25,845 bases of DNA from Herbaspirillum sp. RTI4 (GCF_034313965.1 NZ_JAVIWQ010000003.1:1-25845), one strand, 5' to 3'. Positions 15,892-22,082 are shown, numbered from the stretch's first letter. Notes: generated by a model not told the origin, from the letters alone. Numbers and translations are program-made.

Positions 15892-16290
15892 ATGAGCGAT
15901 GCGAAATCGAAGCCACGGATATTCGACATTAAAGAGTATAGCGAGAAGGTCAAAGCAACGCTTTCAAACCTCGAAAAAACGCAACAGCCTGGGCAGAAGT
16001 CAGGCAAAGGCGGTAAAACAGACGTGCTCAATGCAGCAAAAAAAGAGATACAAGAGTTGCTTAAAAAAGGCTATACGGCCAAACAGATCGCCGATGCATT
16101 GAGCAACGATATCTTCGGCATACTGCCAAAAACGATCACACAGCTTGTCAACATTAAGCAAACAAAGGCAACGTCAAAAGGCAGTCACACCCCGCCCTCA
16201 TCTGCTGAACAAAAGGGACAGCCATTGACCAGCACTGTCGCCAAATCACAGGATAAAAACCATGTAACAACAATTAGTGATGTGGAGTAA
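15892..16290 (+). CDS. TraK-like oriT-binding protein
   Basis: A basic, lysine-rich 132-aa protein with no membrane segment. A helical core (AAKKEIQELLKKGYTAKQIADALSND, residues about 49-75 in two overlapping stretches) looks like a helix-turn-helix of the kind seen in TraK of IncP plasmids, followed by a Pro/Ser/Thr-rich tail. TraK binds next to oriT and wraps the DNA. The call rests on this helical pattern, size, charge and on its position: first gene downstream of oriT, divergent from mobC, followed by TraL-like and TraM-like genes. The ATG at 15892 (AAGGAG upstream) is preferred to the open frame from 15868. Its TAA shares one base with the next ATG. Confidence 0.65.
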   Translation: MSDAKSKPRIFDIKEYSEKVKATLSNLEKTQQPGQKSGKGGKTDVLNAAKKEIQELLKKGYTAKQIADALSNDIFGILPKTITQLVNIKQTKATSKGSHTPPSSAEQKGQPLTSTVAKSQDKNHVTTISDVE

Positions 16291-17018
16291 TGAGCATGTC
16301 AAAAAAGAAACAATACATCTATGTCACTGGCGGTAAAGGCGGCATCGGAAAATCAACCGCAGCACTGGCAATTGCAGACTATAAATCACTTAACTGTAAA
16401 GTATTATTGATTGATACAGACCCAATCAATGCGGATTCATCTGTCGCATACAAAGAAGGAAAAGACGACAATGTGACGGCAATACGCTCTAACGTGCGTG
16501 CGGAAGATTCTAGTGGTCAGATCGACGCCTCAGGATTGATTGATACACTCAACATGGCTTCGACTACCGAGGCGCAGACCATCATTGTCGATGCGCCTGC
16601 CGGCGATTCTACCTTGCTGTCCACTGCCGGCAGCATCATCACAGGCGCATGTAAAGAGGCCGGTATCGAGTCAGTCTTCGTGTGGCTCGTGGATTCCACC
16701 GACCGCACACCAGTTAATGCCTTGAATGCCGCATGGGAAGCCATCAAAGACGCTGACAAAATCATCCTTGTGAAGAACTACCGCAAAGGAACAAACTTTG
16801 ATTTTTTCGACAATAGCAAGACTATTGGCGGTATTACTAGCGCATCAAATGTAAAAATAATCGGCTTTCCAAAGATCGCATCACGTATCGAGGAACATTT
16901 GCGCATTGACAGAATGACGCTCAAACAGATTGCAACGGAAACACCAATCGGCAACCGCGCTGAAGGTCAACGCTTGCGTAATGAACTGCACAACACATTC
17001 AAGGAATGTGACCTATGA
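16290..17018 (+). CDS. TraL/MobD-like ParA-family ATPase
   Basis: A 242-aa P-loop ATPase of the MinD/ParA superfamily. The deviant Walker A is GGKGGIGKST (residues 14-23). The switch I-like strand LLIDTDPINAD (39-49) and Walker B-like TIIVDAPAGD (about 96-105) follow. There is no N-terminal helix-turn-helix, unlike type Ia partition ParA. Size and place (between traK-like and traM-like genes) match TraL of RP4 and MobD of pTF-FC2, whose exact role in mobilisation is uncertain. A stability (StbB-like) role is the main alternative. It starts at the TAATG overlap with the upstream gene and ends in a 4-bp ATGA overlap with the next. Confidence 0.75.
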   Translation: MSMSKKKQYIYVTGGKGGIGKSTAALAIADYKSLNCKVLLIDTDPINADSSVAYKEGKDDNVTAIRSNVRAEDSSGQIDASGLIDTLNMASTTEAQTIIVDAPAGDSTLLSTAGSIITGACKEAGIESVFVWLVDSTDRTPVNALNAAWEAIKDADKIILVKNYRKGTNFDFFDNSKTIGGITSASNVKIIGFPKIASRIEEHLRIDRMTLKQIATETPIGNRAEGQRLRNELHNTFKECDL

Positions 17019-17641
17019 GATTTGAACAGACGTTCAAGGAACTGAATGGACGTGAGGCAATGCCAGCCGATGTATTGCGCTTTGAACGTCTGTGCAAGGC
17101 GCTTGGAACCGCGCCGAACGATGCCTTGCTGGCGGTGCTGGTGGCGCTGGATTATTACCAGAACATGTATGAAGCAATGCCGGAAAAAATCAGAAAAGAA
17201 TCTGAAGCGACATTGGCAAGCTTCAAGCTTGCCGCTGAGAAAACGGCAACCGCTGCATTCAAAACAAGCGAAGCGGCGCATGCCGATGCATTGGTACAAC
17301 TGGCCGATAAGGTGGCGGTGCAAGCGTCAACCAAAAGCATGTTCAAATGGGCGGCTGGCTGCATTGCCGTGGTCGTGGCAATGCTCGGCCCATTACTTTG
17401 GTATGTCCATAGTGCCGGTGTCGATGATGGCAAGGCGCTTGGCTACGACCAGGCCAAAGACGAAAAAGCGGCGGCGGCATGGTCGAACACACCGCAGGGA
17501 AAAACTGCTTACAAGTTCGCACAAAACAACGACTTCGACGCGCTGGTGAAGTGCAATAGGCCGGGCTGGACGCTTGACAAAAACCGCTTATGCATCGTCA
17601 GTCCGGCATCGGACGGCACGTATGGCTGGCATGTGCCATAA
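17015..17641 (+). CDS. TraM/MobE-like membrane-anchored mobilisation protein
   Basis: A 208-aa protein. Residues 1-105 are helical and soluble, rich in Ala/Lys/Glu and probably coiled coil. A single membrane helix, FKWAAGCIAVVVAMLG plus PLLWYV, spans about 110-131. A small C-terminal domain with two cysteines (in VKCNRPGW and NRLCIV) follows. There is no signal peptide, so the topology is probably N-in with the C-terminal domain outside. The gene follows traL-like with a 4-bp overlap, the position of traM in RP4 and mobE in pTF-FC2. A membrane anchor for the TraL-like ATPase is a reasonable inference; the sequence alone does not show the function. Confidence 0.6.
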   Translation: MRFEQTFKELNGREAMPADVLRFERLCKALGTAPNDALLAVLVALDYYQNMYEAMPEKIRKESEATLASFKLAAEKTATAAFKTSEAAHADALVQLADKVAVQASTKSMFKWAAGCIAVVVAMLGPLLWYVHSAGVDDGKALGYDQAKDEKAAAAWSNTPQGKTAYKFAQNNDFDALVKCNRPGWTLDKNRLCIVSPASDGTYGWHVP

Positions 17642-17664
17642 AAAATATACGGATGGAGAATGCC

Positions 17665-18039
17665 ATGATTGGCTGGTGGATCATCATTGCGCAACAGACA
17701 CCTGAAGAACGGGACGCGCCCAACAACGACCGCAAGGCGGCGGTGCTGGCAAATTGGGAAAGCAGCGTAGGCGGTATCGACTGGGTGACAAAGCTTACCA
17801 AGGAAGGCAAGGCCGTCCAGCTATTGCACGGCGGCTATCCGAACCGCTACACGGCCAAGGCTGGCGACGTGCTGCCGCTGCTTGCCAAGGGCATCCCCGA
17901 CCATAGCGACATGACGGTCATCGGCGATGACTACGTGATGCCGGCCGGCTGGAAGGGCAATATCATCATGCACCAGGACAAGATCGATGCTTGCCCACCT
18001 GACCAAGTGCTGACGATTGAGGTATGGGATCAGAGTTGA
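17665..18039 (+). CDS. Hypothetical protein, last gene of traKLM-like operon
   Basis: A 124-aa protein that I do not recognise. It begins with a short hydrophobic stretch (MIGWWIIIAQQ) too short for a certain membrane helix. It then has a mixed soluble domain with HGGYPNRYTAKAGDVLPLLA and a DDYVMPAGWKGNI segment. GGAG lies seven bases before the ATG at 17665, favouring this start over the ATG at 17653 and the open frame from 17590. It follows the TraM-like stop by 23 bp in the same direction, so it is probably co-transcribed. It converges with the kfrA-like remnant. Confidence 0.6.
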   Translation: MIGWWIIIAQQTPEERDAPNNDRKAAVLANWESSVGGIDWVTKLTKEGKAVQLLHGGYPNRYTAKAGDVLPLLAKGIPDHSDMTVIGDDYVMPAGWKGNIIMHQDKIDACPPDQVLTIEVWDQS

Positions 18040-18059
18040 AACAGCCGTGTCAGTGACAG

Positions 18060-18562
18060 CTAATCTGCTTTGCCGGCACGTTTTCCGCGTAGCTCTGCCG
18101 CTTCCTCACTGGCTTTTTTTACCTCCTGGCGGGTAGTGTCCAGCTCGTTGACTTGCCGCTGAATCTGCGCTTGCATGGCGTCCACCTTCCCTGTCAGATT
18201 GGCGATTGTGTTTTTCGCTGCTTCCACCTTGGCCGCTTCCAGGAACACAGTTTCGCCATTCTTGTGCGCCTGCGCCGTCGCCTCGATGACGGCGGCTTCC
18301 GCTTTAGCGGCCCGGTCGGTCGTGGCTTCCAGCTTCGCGACCAGGACGGCGGCTTGCTGCTCGGCGCTCACGCGGCCTTGCCGCTCTTTGTCCAGTTCGG
18401 CGCGCACGGCGGCTAGATCGGCTTCCAGGCGCGGCATGGCTTCCAGCCGCAATAGCGATTTTGCCAACTCGGTACGCGCTGCCTCTGCCGCCTTGCGCTC
18501 CCGGTCGGCGTCGTCTTTGGCTGCGGCCAGGTCGGTTTGCATCTGGCCTAGCCGTCCTTGCA
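18060..18562 (-). pseudogene. KfrA-like coiled-coil gene, 5'-truncated
   Basis: About 165 residues of highly charged, Ala/Glu/Lys-rich heptad helix with no proline-rich breaks (for example RKAAEAARTELAKSLLRLEA). This is the C-terminal half of a KfrA-type plasmid protein. Full KfrA proteins have an N-terminal helix-turn-helix followed by a long coiled coil and are about 300-350 aa. The DNA-binding half is missing: just upstream the sequence changes at GGGG (18563-18566) into the resolvase gene. The apparent frame continues to 18665 only by reading through the end of the resolvase gene. The remnant is probably not translated, or makes only a coiled-coil fragment. Truncation by insertion of the adjacent element is the simplest explanation. 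Confidence 0.65.
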
Positions 18563-18591
18563 GGGGTTCTAAGCCCAACCCCGCGAAATCT

Positions 18592-19152
18592 TTAGGCGTG
18601 CGTAGAAGAAGCTGGAACCCAGCGGTATAGAGTGGGAACGGACACGCCGAGGTTCTTGGCCACATCCTTGGGAGGAACGCCGCTGGCCAGCAGTTTCTTG
18701 GCCGATACGATCTTGCTATCGGTCATCTTGGGCTTGCGACCACCCTTACGACCAAGCTGGCGGGCAACTTCCAGCCCCGCTCTGGTACGCTCGACGATCA
18801 GCTCGCGCTCCATCTCGGCGAGGCTGGCCATGACGTGGAAAAAGAATCTGCCAGACGGCGTACCGGTGTCGATGGCGTCGGTCAGGCTCTTGAACTGGAT
18901 GCCCTGCTTGTGAAGCTCGCCGACCAGATCGACCAGTTGCTTGACGCTGCGACCAAGGCGATCCAGCTTCCAAACCACCAAAGTGTCGCCCTCGCGCAGC
19001 ATTTCCTGCGCCTTTCCCAAGCCGGGGCGATCAGCTCGCGTACCGCTCACCTTGTCCTCAAAAATCTTCTGGCACCCAGCCTTGGTTAAGGCATCCCGCT
19101 GCAACTCAAGGTTCTGATCCTGCGTCGAGACACGTGCATAGCCGATTAGCAT
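18592..19152 (-). CDS. Serine recombinase, Tn3-type resolvase
   Basis: A 186-aa resolvase/invertase. Ser9 in YARVSTQDQ is the nucleophile. The catalytic-domain motifs VVWKLDRLGRS and GRFFFHVMASLAEMERELI are complete, and the C-terminal helix-turn-helix is GVPPKDVAKNLGVSVPTLYR. Length and motifs match TnpR-like resolvases that resolve cointegrates or plasmid multimers. Unusually, it is the last gene of a five-gene overlapping operon that starts with a toxin-antitoxin pair. It overlaps the upstream gene by 7 bp. Its stop lies about 30 bp from the kfrA-like breakpoint. No transposase gene is present, so it is either a transposon remnant or has been recruited for plasmid maintenance. Confidence 0.88.
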   Translation of the reverse strand: MLIGYARVSTQDQNLELQRDALTKAGCQKIFEDKVSGTRADRPGLGKAQEMLREGDTLVVWKLDRLGRSVKQLVDLVGELHKQGIQFKSLTDAIDTGTPSGRFFFHVMASLAEMERELIVERTRAGLEVARQLGRKGGRKPKMTDSKIVSAKKLLASGVPPKDVAKNLGVSVPTLYRWVPASSTHA

Positions 19153-19517
19153 GGCTTGTCTCGCGCCCGGTCGATGCGATCCTGCATCGCCTGCATGACT
19201 TCTTCGTGCGTGTAAAAATTGGCGTTGGGGTCGTCAGCTTCACGAAGTGCTTCCTCGATCTCGCGCGTCATGCGCGCAAAATCTTCCGGCCACAACGTCT
19301 GCTCCATGGACAGTGATGCTTGGCCAAGCAGGTGCAGCAGGCCAAACAGGCGCATATCATTGGTGGCGACGATGTGGTCACGAATCCGTGCTTGGATGGC
19401 TTCGGATGCCCGATGCGCCGCAGGTGTGGCCGTCCCTTCGTAGTCAGGCGGGAGCATCACTTCCTCGGCGATACGCACCCAGGCGCTAGCCAGTGCCTCA
19501 ATGCTGGACGTGCTCAT
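19146..19517 (-). CDS. Hypothetical protein in toxin-antitoxin/resolvase operon (orfB)
   Basis: A 123-aa, mainly helical, acidic protein that I do not recognise. It contains GLLHLLGQASLSMEQTLWPE and ends with THEEVMQAMQDRIDRARDKP, a C-terminal segment resembling the HEEVM...I tails common in RelB/Phd-type antitoxins. This resemblance is short and may be chance. The ATG at 19517 lies inside the end of the upstream gene (20-bp overlap), and the stop overlaps the resolvase start by 7 bp. It is therefore firmly part of the operon. Confidence 0.55.
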   Translation of the reverse strand: MSTSSIEALASAWVRIAEEVMLPPDYEGTATPAAHRASEAIQARIRDHIVATNDMRLFGLLHLLGQASLSMEQTLWPEDFARMTREIEEALREADDPNANFYTHEEVMQAMQDRIDRARDKPC

Positions 19518-19812
19518 TTGCGGCGATCTGGCTCCCAGCCTTGGCTTGCTCGTGCTGTAAATCGTCAGGCAAGACTGACATGCCATTGCGAGTCGGCGCG
19601 ATATGGCCCGTGTCATTGCGGTCGAAGGCAAACTTCAGCGGAATCGTCGTCGTACAGTTCCCGAAGATCGTCTCGGCAAGCGATATCGGTTTTCCCGCAA
19701 ATTCAGCCATTGACTCATTCATCAAGGCTGACTTGCCAGAACGCGGTTCATAGGTGAGTGGGTTGATCACAGCAGAGTAGCCGAACATCGGCGGCTTGTC
19801 GTCGTTGGTCAT
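19498..19812 (-). CDS. Hypothetical protein in toxin-antitoxin/resolvase operon (orfA)
   Basis: A 104-aa soluble protein with no recognised domain or membrane segment. The first half is polar with Pro and Asn, then TIFGNCTTTIPLKFAFDRND, and the tail is His- and Gln-rich. Its ATG at 19812 overlaps the HepT stop in ATGA, and its end overlaps orfB by 20 bp. The frame is open to 19899, but that would lie inside hepT, so 19812 is preferred. No toxin or antitoxin family can be assigned. Confidence 0.5.
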   Translation of the reverse strand: MTNDDKPPMFGYSAVINPLTYEPRSGKSALMNESMAEFAGKPISLAETIFGNCTTTIPLKFAFDRNDTGHIAPTRNGMSVLPDDLQHEQAKAGSQIAANEHVQH

Positions 19813-20180
19813 GGTTCTCTCCCTTCGTCGTCGGCATCTTGGCGCATGGCAGGCAGTTGCTTGAGTAGCTCCGGTAGCCATTCCTGTGCCGTCTCCCATA
19901 CTACATCGAGATTGATGTCGAAATAGCCGTGTGCCATGCGATTACGCATGCCGCGCATGTTGCGCCACGGCACCTCGGGGTGCGCATTAGTGAACGCGAC
20001 ATAGCCCTCCATCACCTTTGTGGCGGCCTCGCCGATGATGATGAGACTCATGATGACGGCCTGCTGGGTGCGCTTGTCGGTCAGGAAGTCGTCCTTGGCC
20101 AACCCTTCCACGAAGCTGCACACATCTGCTGCGGCCTGCTGTATGTGATCGATGTAATCAGGCAGACGGTTCTCATTCAT
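19809..20180 (-). CDS. hepT: HepT-like HEPN ribonuclease toxin (type VII TA)
   Basis: A 123-aa all-helical HEPN protein of the former DUF86 family. The signature Rx4HxY is visible as RNRMAHGY in MRGMRNRMAHGYFDINLDVV. Arg and His form the RNase site, and in characterised HepT the tyrosine is the residue modified by MntA. The helix LIIIGEAATKVMEGY is also typical of the family. It overlaps the mntA gene upstream by 4 bp (ATGA) and orfA downstream by 4 bp. As a type VII toxin it would cleave RNA, probably tRNA, unless adenylylated by its partner. Confidence 0.88.
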   Translation of the reverse strand: MNENRLPDYIDHIQQAAADVCSFVEGLAKDDFLTDKRTQQAVIMSLIIIGEAATKVMEGYVAFTNAHPEVPWRNMRGMRNRMAHGYFDINLDVVWETAQEWLPELLKQLPAMRQDADDEGREP

Positions 20181-20467
20181 ACCGGCTGCGCCTCCGCGAG
20201 CACCTTAGCCCGGAATTTCGGCGGCAAGTCGCCGGGTGTCAGCAAATCAACGTGAATGCCGAGTAGCGATTCCAGATCGTCTTGAAGACCACCTAAGTCC
20301 AATAACGTGGCACCAGGCAGCGCATCGACCAACAGATCAAGGTCGCTGCCGTCCCGGTCGGTGCCATGAAGAACCGAACCGAAGACGCGCGGATTCGCCG
20401 TGCGAAAACGGTTCACCGCCTCGCGCACTGCACTTCGCTTCATGTCGAGCACAACGGACGGTCGCAT
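20177..20467 (-). CDS. mntA: MntA-like minimal nucleotidyltransferase antitoxin
   Basis: A 96-aa minimal nucleotidyltransferase. The motif GSx10DxD is exact: GSVLHGTDRDGSDLDLLVD. A further carboxylate in IHVDLL supplies the third metal ligand expected of the fold. In the known type VII systems MntA transfers AMP groups to the tyrosine of HepT and so silences it. The ATG at 20467 has AAGG at suitable spacing. The ATG at 20473 lies directly on the ribosome binding site and is less likely. It is the first gene of the five-gene operon. Confidence 0.88.
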   Translation of the reverse strand: MRPSVVLDMKRSAVREAVNRFRTANPRVFGSVLHGTDRDGSDLDLLVDALPGATLLDLGGLQDDLESLLGIHVDLLTPGDLPPKFRAKVLAEAQPV

Positions 20468-20497
20468 GGGCATCCTTTCTTATCGAAACTCATTGCA

Positions 20498-20543
20498 ATG
20501 ATAAGGGATCGAGAATAACATTTCAAGAACTATTTTCGAGAAT
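20498..20543 (-). promoter_or_regulatory. Promoter of the mntA-hepT operon with CGAGAAT repeats
   Basis: On the minus strand TTGAAA (plus 20521-20526) and TATCAT (plus 20498-20503) are separated by exactly 17 bp, each one base from the sigma-70 consensus. Two copies of CGAGAAT (20510-20516 and 20537-20543) lie on either side of the -35 box. They could be operators, or resolvase subsites, since the operon also encodes a resolvase. Confidence 0.55.
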
Positions 20544-20622
20544 CGTAATACCTTGATTTCGGTGTCGCTTCGGTGGCCTAGCGCGACTTCTCAAAATCCC
20601 TGGTTTGCGAGAGGCAATATTG

Positions 20623-20658
20623 CTTACCGTGCTTTAAATTCCGTTCTCTCTCCACCCC
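20623..20658 (-). repeat. Tn3-family-like terminal inverted repeat
   Basis: CTTACCGTGCTTTAAATTCC (20623-20642) is followed by GTTCTCTCTCCACCCC. As I recall it, the Tn21 end reads CTTAGCGTGCTTTATTTTCC and finishes in ACCCC over 38 bp; here there are 36. The outer end is at 20658, so the element would lie to the left, over the mntA-hepT-resolvase operon. The opposite boundary may be near GGGG at 18563, where kfrA is broken, but the bases there do not match this repeat and there is no obvious target duplication. Confidence 0.5.
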
Positions 20659-20844
20659 AAAAACAACGTCGCCCCGGAAAAATCGGCCACGAAACCGCGT
20701 AGAACCGCTTTTAAGCCGTTTTTTGGCCAAGTCGGTAGATGCATACCAACGCGGTGGCGATTTCTTCTTGACGCCATGCCCTGTGCCTTCTGGCGCTGTT
20801 TTCTAAACGTACTTTGATTCCCCTTTCGTCAAATACTTGCTCTT
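20659..20844. other. Non-coding spacer with degenerate terminal-repeat-like block
   Basis: No gene is seen. At 20803-20833 a block, CTAAACGTACTTTGATTCCC and onward, matches the repeat at 3516 in 25 of 31 bases but lacks the CCCC end. It may be a decayed transposon end or a protein site sharing the same core. The remainder shows nothing recognisable. Confidence 0.35.
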
Positions 20845-20994
20845 GGTGGGTGAAAACACGAACTCCCGGCGTAAGCGGCCATTGGGAGCGAAGCTACAAT
20901 TTGACGACATTTGACCGGAAAGCCTTGTCCAGCAAGGCTTTCCGGTCTTCGGAGCAAAGTTTTCTTGCTTGGCCGGTTCGTGTTTTCACCCACC
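20845..20994. repeat. 150-bp nested inverted repeat
   Basis: GGTGGGTGAAAACACGAAC (20845-20863) and its exact inverse GTTCGTGTTTTCACCCACC (20976-20994) bound a 150-bp segment. Inside it is a second perfect hairpin: GACCGGAAAGCCTTG (20913-20927), a five-base loop, and CAAGGCTTTCCGGTC (20933-20947). No protein is credible in it. It could be a miniature inverted-repeat element, a single-strand replication or priming hairpin, or a recombination site. It lies about 540 bp from the first iteron. Confidence 0.7.
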
Positions 20995-21288
20995 GGGTGT
21001 CAAAAATTCCGAGGGTTCCGGCTTATCGTTGTTACGCATTTACGCAGGAATCCTTGCGGTCGCGTCTACGTGGCGGGAATTGCAGCTATGTGCATACGGC
21101 TAGCCGTCGTTAAGTCGGTTGACTGTTCCATTGCGCCACAAATCTCCTTTTCTTGTAGACCGCGCCGAAGGCGCAAGGGAAGGGGGAGCCGCAAAGCGGG
21201 GGAAACCGCAGGTTTGCCCATGGGGGTGCGAGTCCGGCGAGGAGCGAAGCAACGAAGAGAGAGGGGGCGGCACGTCCCCCTGCGGATT
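20995..21288. other. GC-rich spacer, no gene
   Basis: No credible gene. The right part is purine-rich and carries short palindromes (for example GCGCC-GAA-GGCGC near 21162-21174, and GGGGGCGGCACGTCCCCC near 21263-21280). Short open frames here lack ribosome binding sites and overlap each other on both strands. Confidence 0.4.
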
Positions 21289-21391
21289 GGGGTCAACAAG
21301 CGCGATAGCGCGTCTGCCCCGCTTGCGGGGCCTGGTGTTAATGAAGTGATGGGGTCAACAAGCGCGAAGCGCGTCAACCCCGCTTGCGGGG
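21289..21391. repeat. Two 42-bp GC-rich tandem repeats with hairpins
   Basis: Copies at 21289-21330 and 21351-21391 share GGGGTCAACAAGCGCG, then AGCGCGTC, then the perfect dyad CCCCGCTTGCGGGG (21317-21330 and 21378-21391). They differ by one indel and a few bases. Each copy can form two stem-loops. They sit between the nested inverted repeat and the iterons and may be part of the origin, a terminator pair or a REP-like element. Confidence 0.55.
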
Positions 21392-21489
21392 TCATTATTT
21401 GATTACTGTCGGGTACGCTCGCCGCATGCCACGGCGGGGATTTGCGTTAAAGATTTTAAAAGAGTTAAAGAACGCGCGCGTGTTACGCC

Positions 21490-21636
21490 TGTGGATAACC
21501 TTCAAAATCCCCTATGAAGAGCCTTTGCGAAGCGTCAGCGATATAACGAAGTGCACGTCAGCGATATAACGATACTATCCACAGAAAACCGTCAGCGATA
21601 TAACGATACTATCCACAGTCGTCAGCGATATAACGA
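21490..21636. other. oriV: Replication origin: four iterons and DnaA boxes
   Basis: GTCAGCGATATAACGA occurs four times without change at 21534-21549, 21557-21572, 21591-21606 and 21621-21636, all in the same orientation. A perfect DnaA box, TGTGGATAA (inverse of TTATCCACA), is at 21490-21498. One-mismatch boxes CTATCCACA follow iterons 2 and 3 at 21575-21583 and 21609-21617. Start-to-start spacings are 23, 34 and 30 bp, so the repeats are not all on one helical face. The repA gene lies about 570 bp to the right and reads away from the origin's far side. These are the binding sites expected for its product. Confidence 0.85.
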
Positions 21637-21751
21637 TAGTGCGCGATGGCGGGTAAAAATTCGTGCGAACAGTGCCGCACAGAATTGTCTAAAGCGGGCA
21701 TAATGATCCCATCGTCAAGCGCATTGTCCTTATTTTCCTCTGGGAGAAAAC

Positions 21752-21889
21752 GTGTCAAATCACATCAATCCTGGCCCAAAGCCAAAACGAGAAGACGGTA
21801 AAGATGATCGAAGGCATCATGTCGATCCACCAAACAAGTCAAAGCACCCAACGCTTCCCGTGCATAAACCTCCTGCAAAGGGAAAGTAA
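21752..21889 (+). CDS. Small basic protein, 45 aa
   Basis: A GTG-started ORF of 45 residues, preceded by GGGAG six bases upstream. It starts SNHINPGPKPKREDGKDD after the initiator and ends HKPPAKGK. It is rich in Lys, Pro and His and has no hydrophobic core, so it is probably disordered. It is unrecognised and could be chance. The ribosome binding site, the compositional bias and the lack of an overlapping alternative support it modestly. Confidence 0.4.
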   Translation: MSNHINPGPKPKREDGKDDRRHHVDPPNKSKHPTLPVHKPPAKGK

Positions 21890-21910
21890 GTAACATCGCT
21901 GTTTTTCATA

Positions 21911-21995
21911 GGTAGCACCAGGCTGAAACGCTGACCGTAAGGAAAGCGAACGGTGCCACTATGGCAAAGCCGTGCCGCACAGGAGGTAACGCATG
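21911..21995 (+). other. Possible structured RNA leader with pseudoknot
   Basis: CGCT (21929-21932) can pair with AGCG (21945-21948), and ACCGT (21934-21938) with ACGGT (21950-21954). They interleave as an H-type pseudoknot. An alternative outer stem GCACC/GGTGC (21915-21919 with 21952-21956) competes with it. Some 25 bases later AGGAGG (21981-21986) precedes an ATG at 21993. The fold is judged by eye only and may be fortuitous. Confidence 0.25.
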
Positions 21996-22082
21996 GCGAA
22001 AATCACCTTGCGTGGGCGGGGATCAGCCGGACAGCCAAGGGGGGCGAAGCTGCCCCCCTTGATGAGGCGGTGTTGCTTTTGA
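21993..22082 (+). CDS. Tiny ORF with perfect Shine-Dalgarno, 29 aa
   Basis: AGGAGG lies six bases before an ATG that opens a 29-residue basic frame starting MAKITLRGRG and ending RRCCF. No family is recognised. A near-perfect ribosome binding site is striking for a non-coding stretch, so this may be a leader peptide or micro-protein. The perfect hairpin at 22037-22060 lies inside the frame, as in leader-peptide regulation. Confidence is low. Confidence 0.3.
   Translation: MAKITLRGRGSAGQPRGAKLPPLMRRCCF

Noticed and set aside
20814..21569. Several plus- and minus-strand frames in the origin-proximal spacer
   Set aside because: They cross the nested inverted repeat, tandem repeats and iterons, overlap each other and have no ribosome binding sites.
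21534..21636. The regularly spaced repeats as a CRISPR array
   Set aside because: The units are 16 bp with short, partly identical spacers containing DnaA boxes, next to repA and without cas genes. They are iterons.
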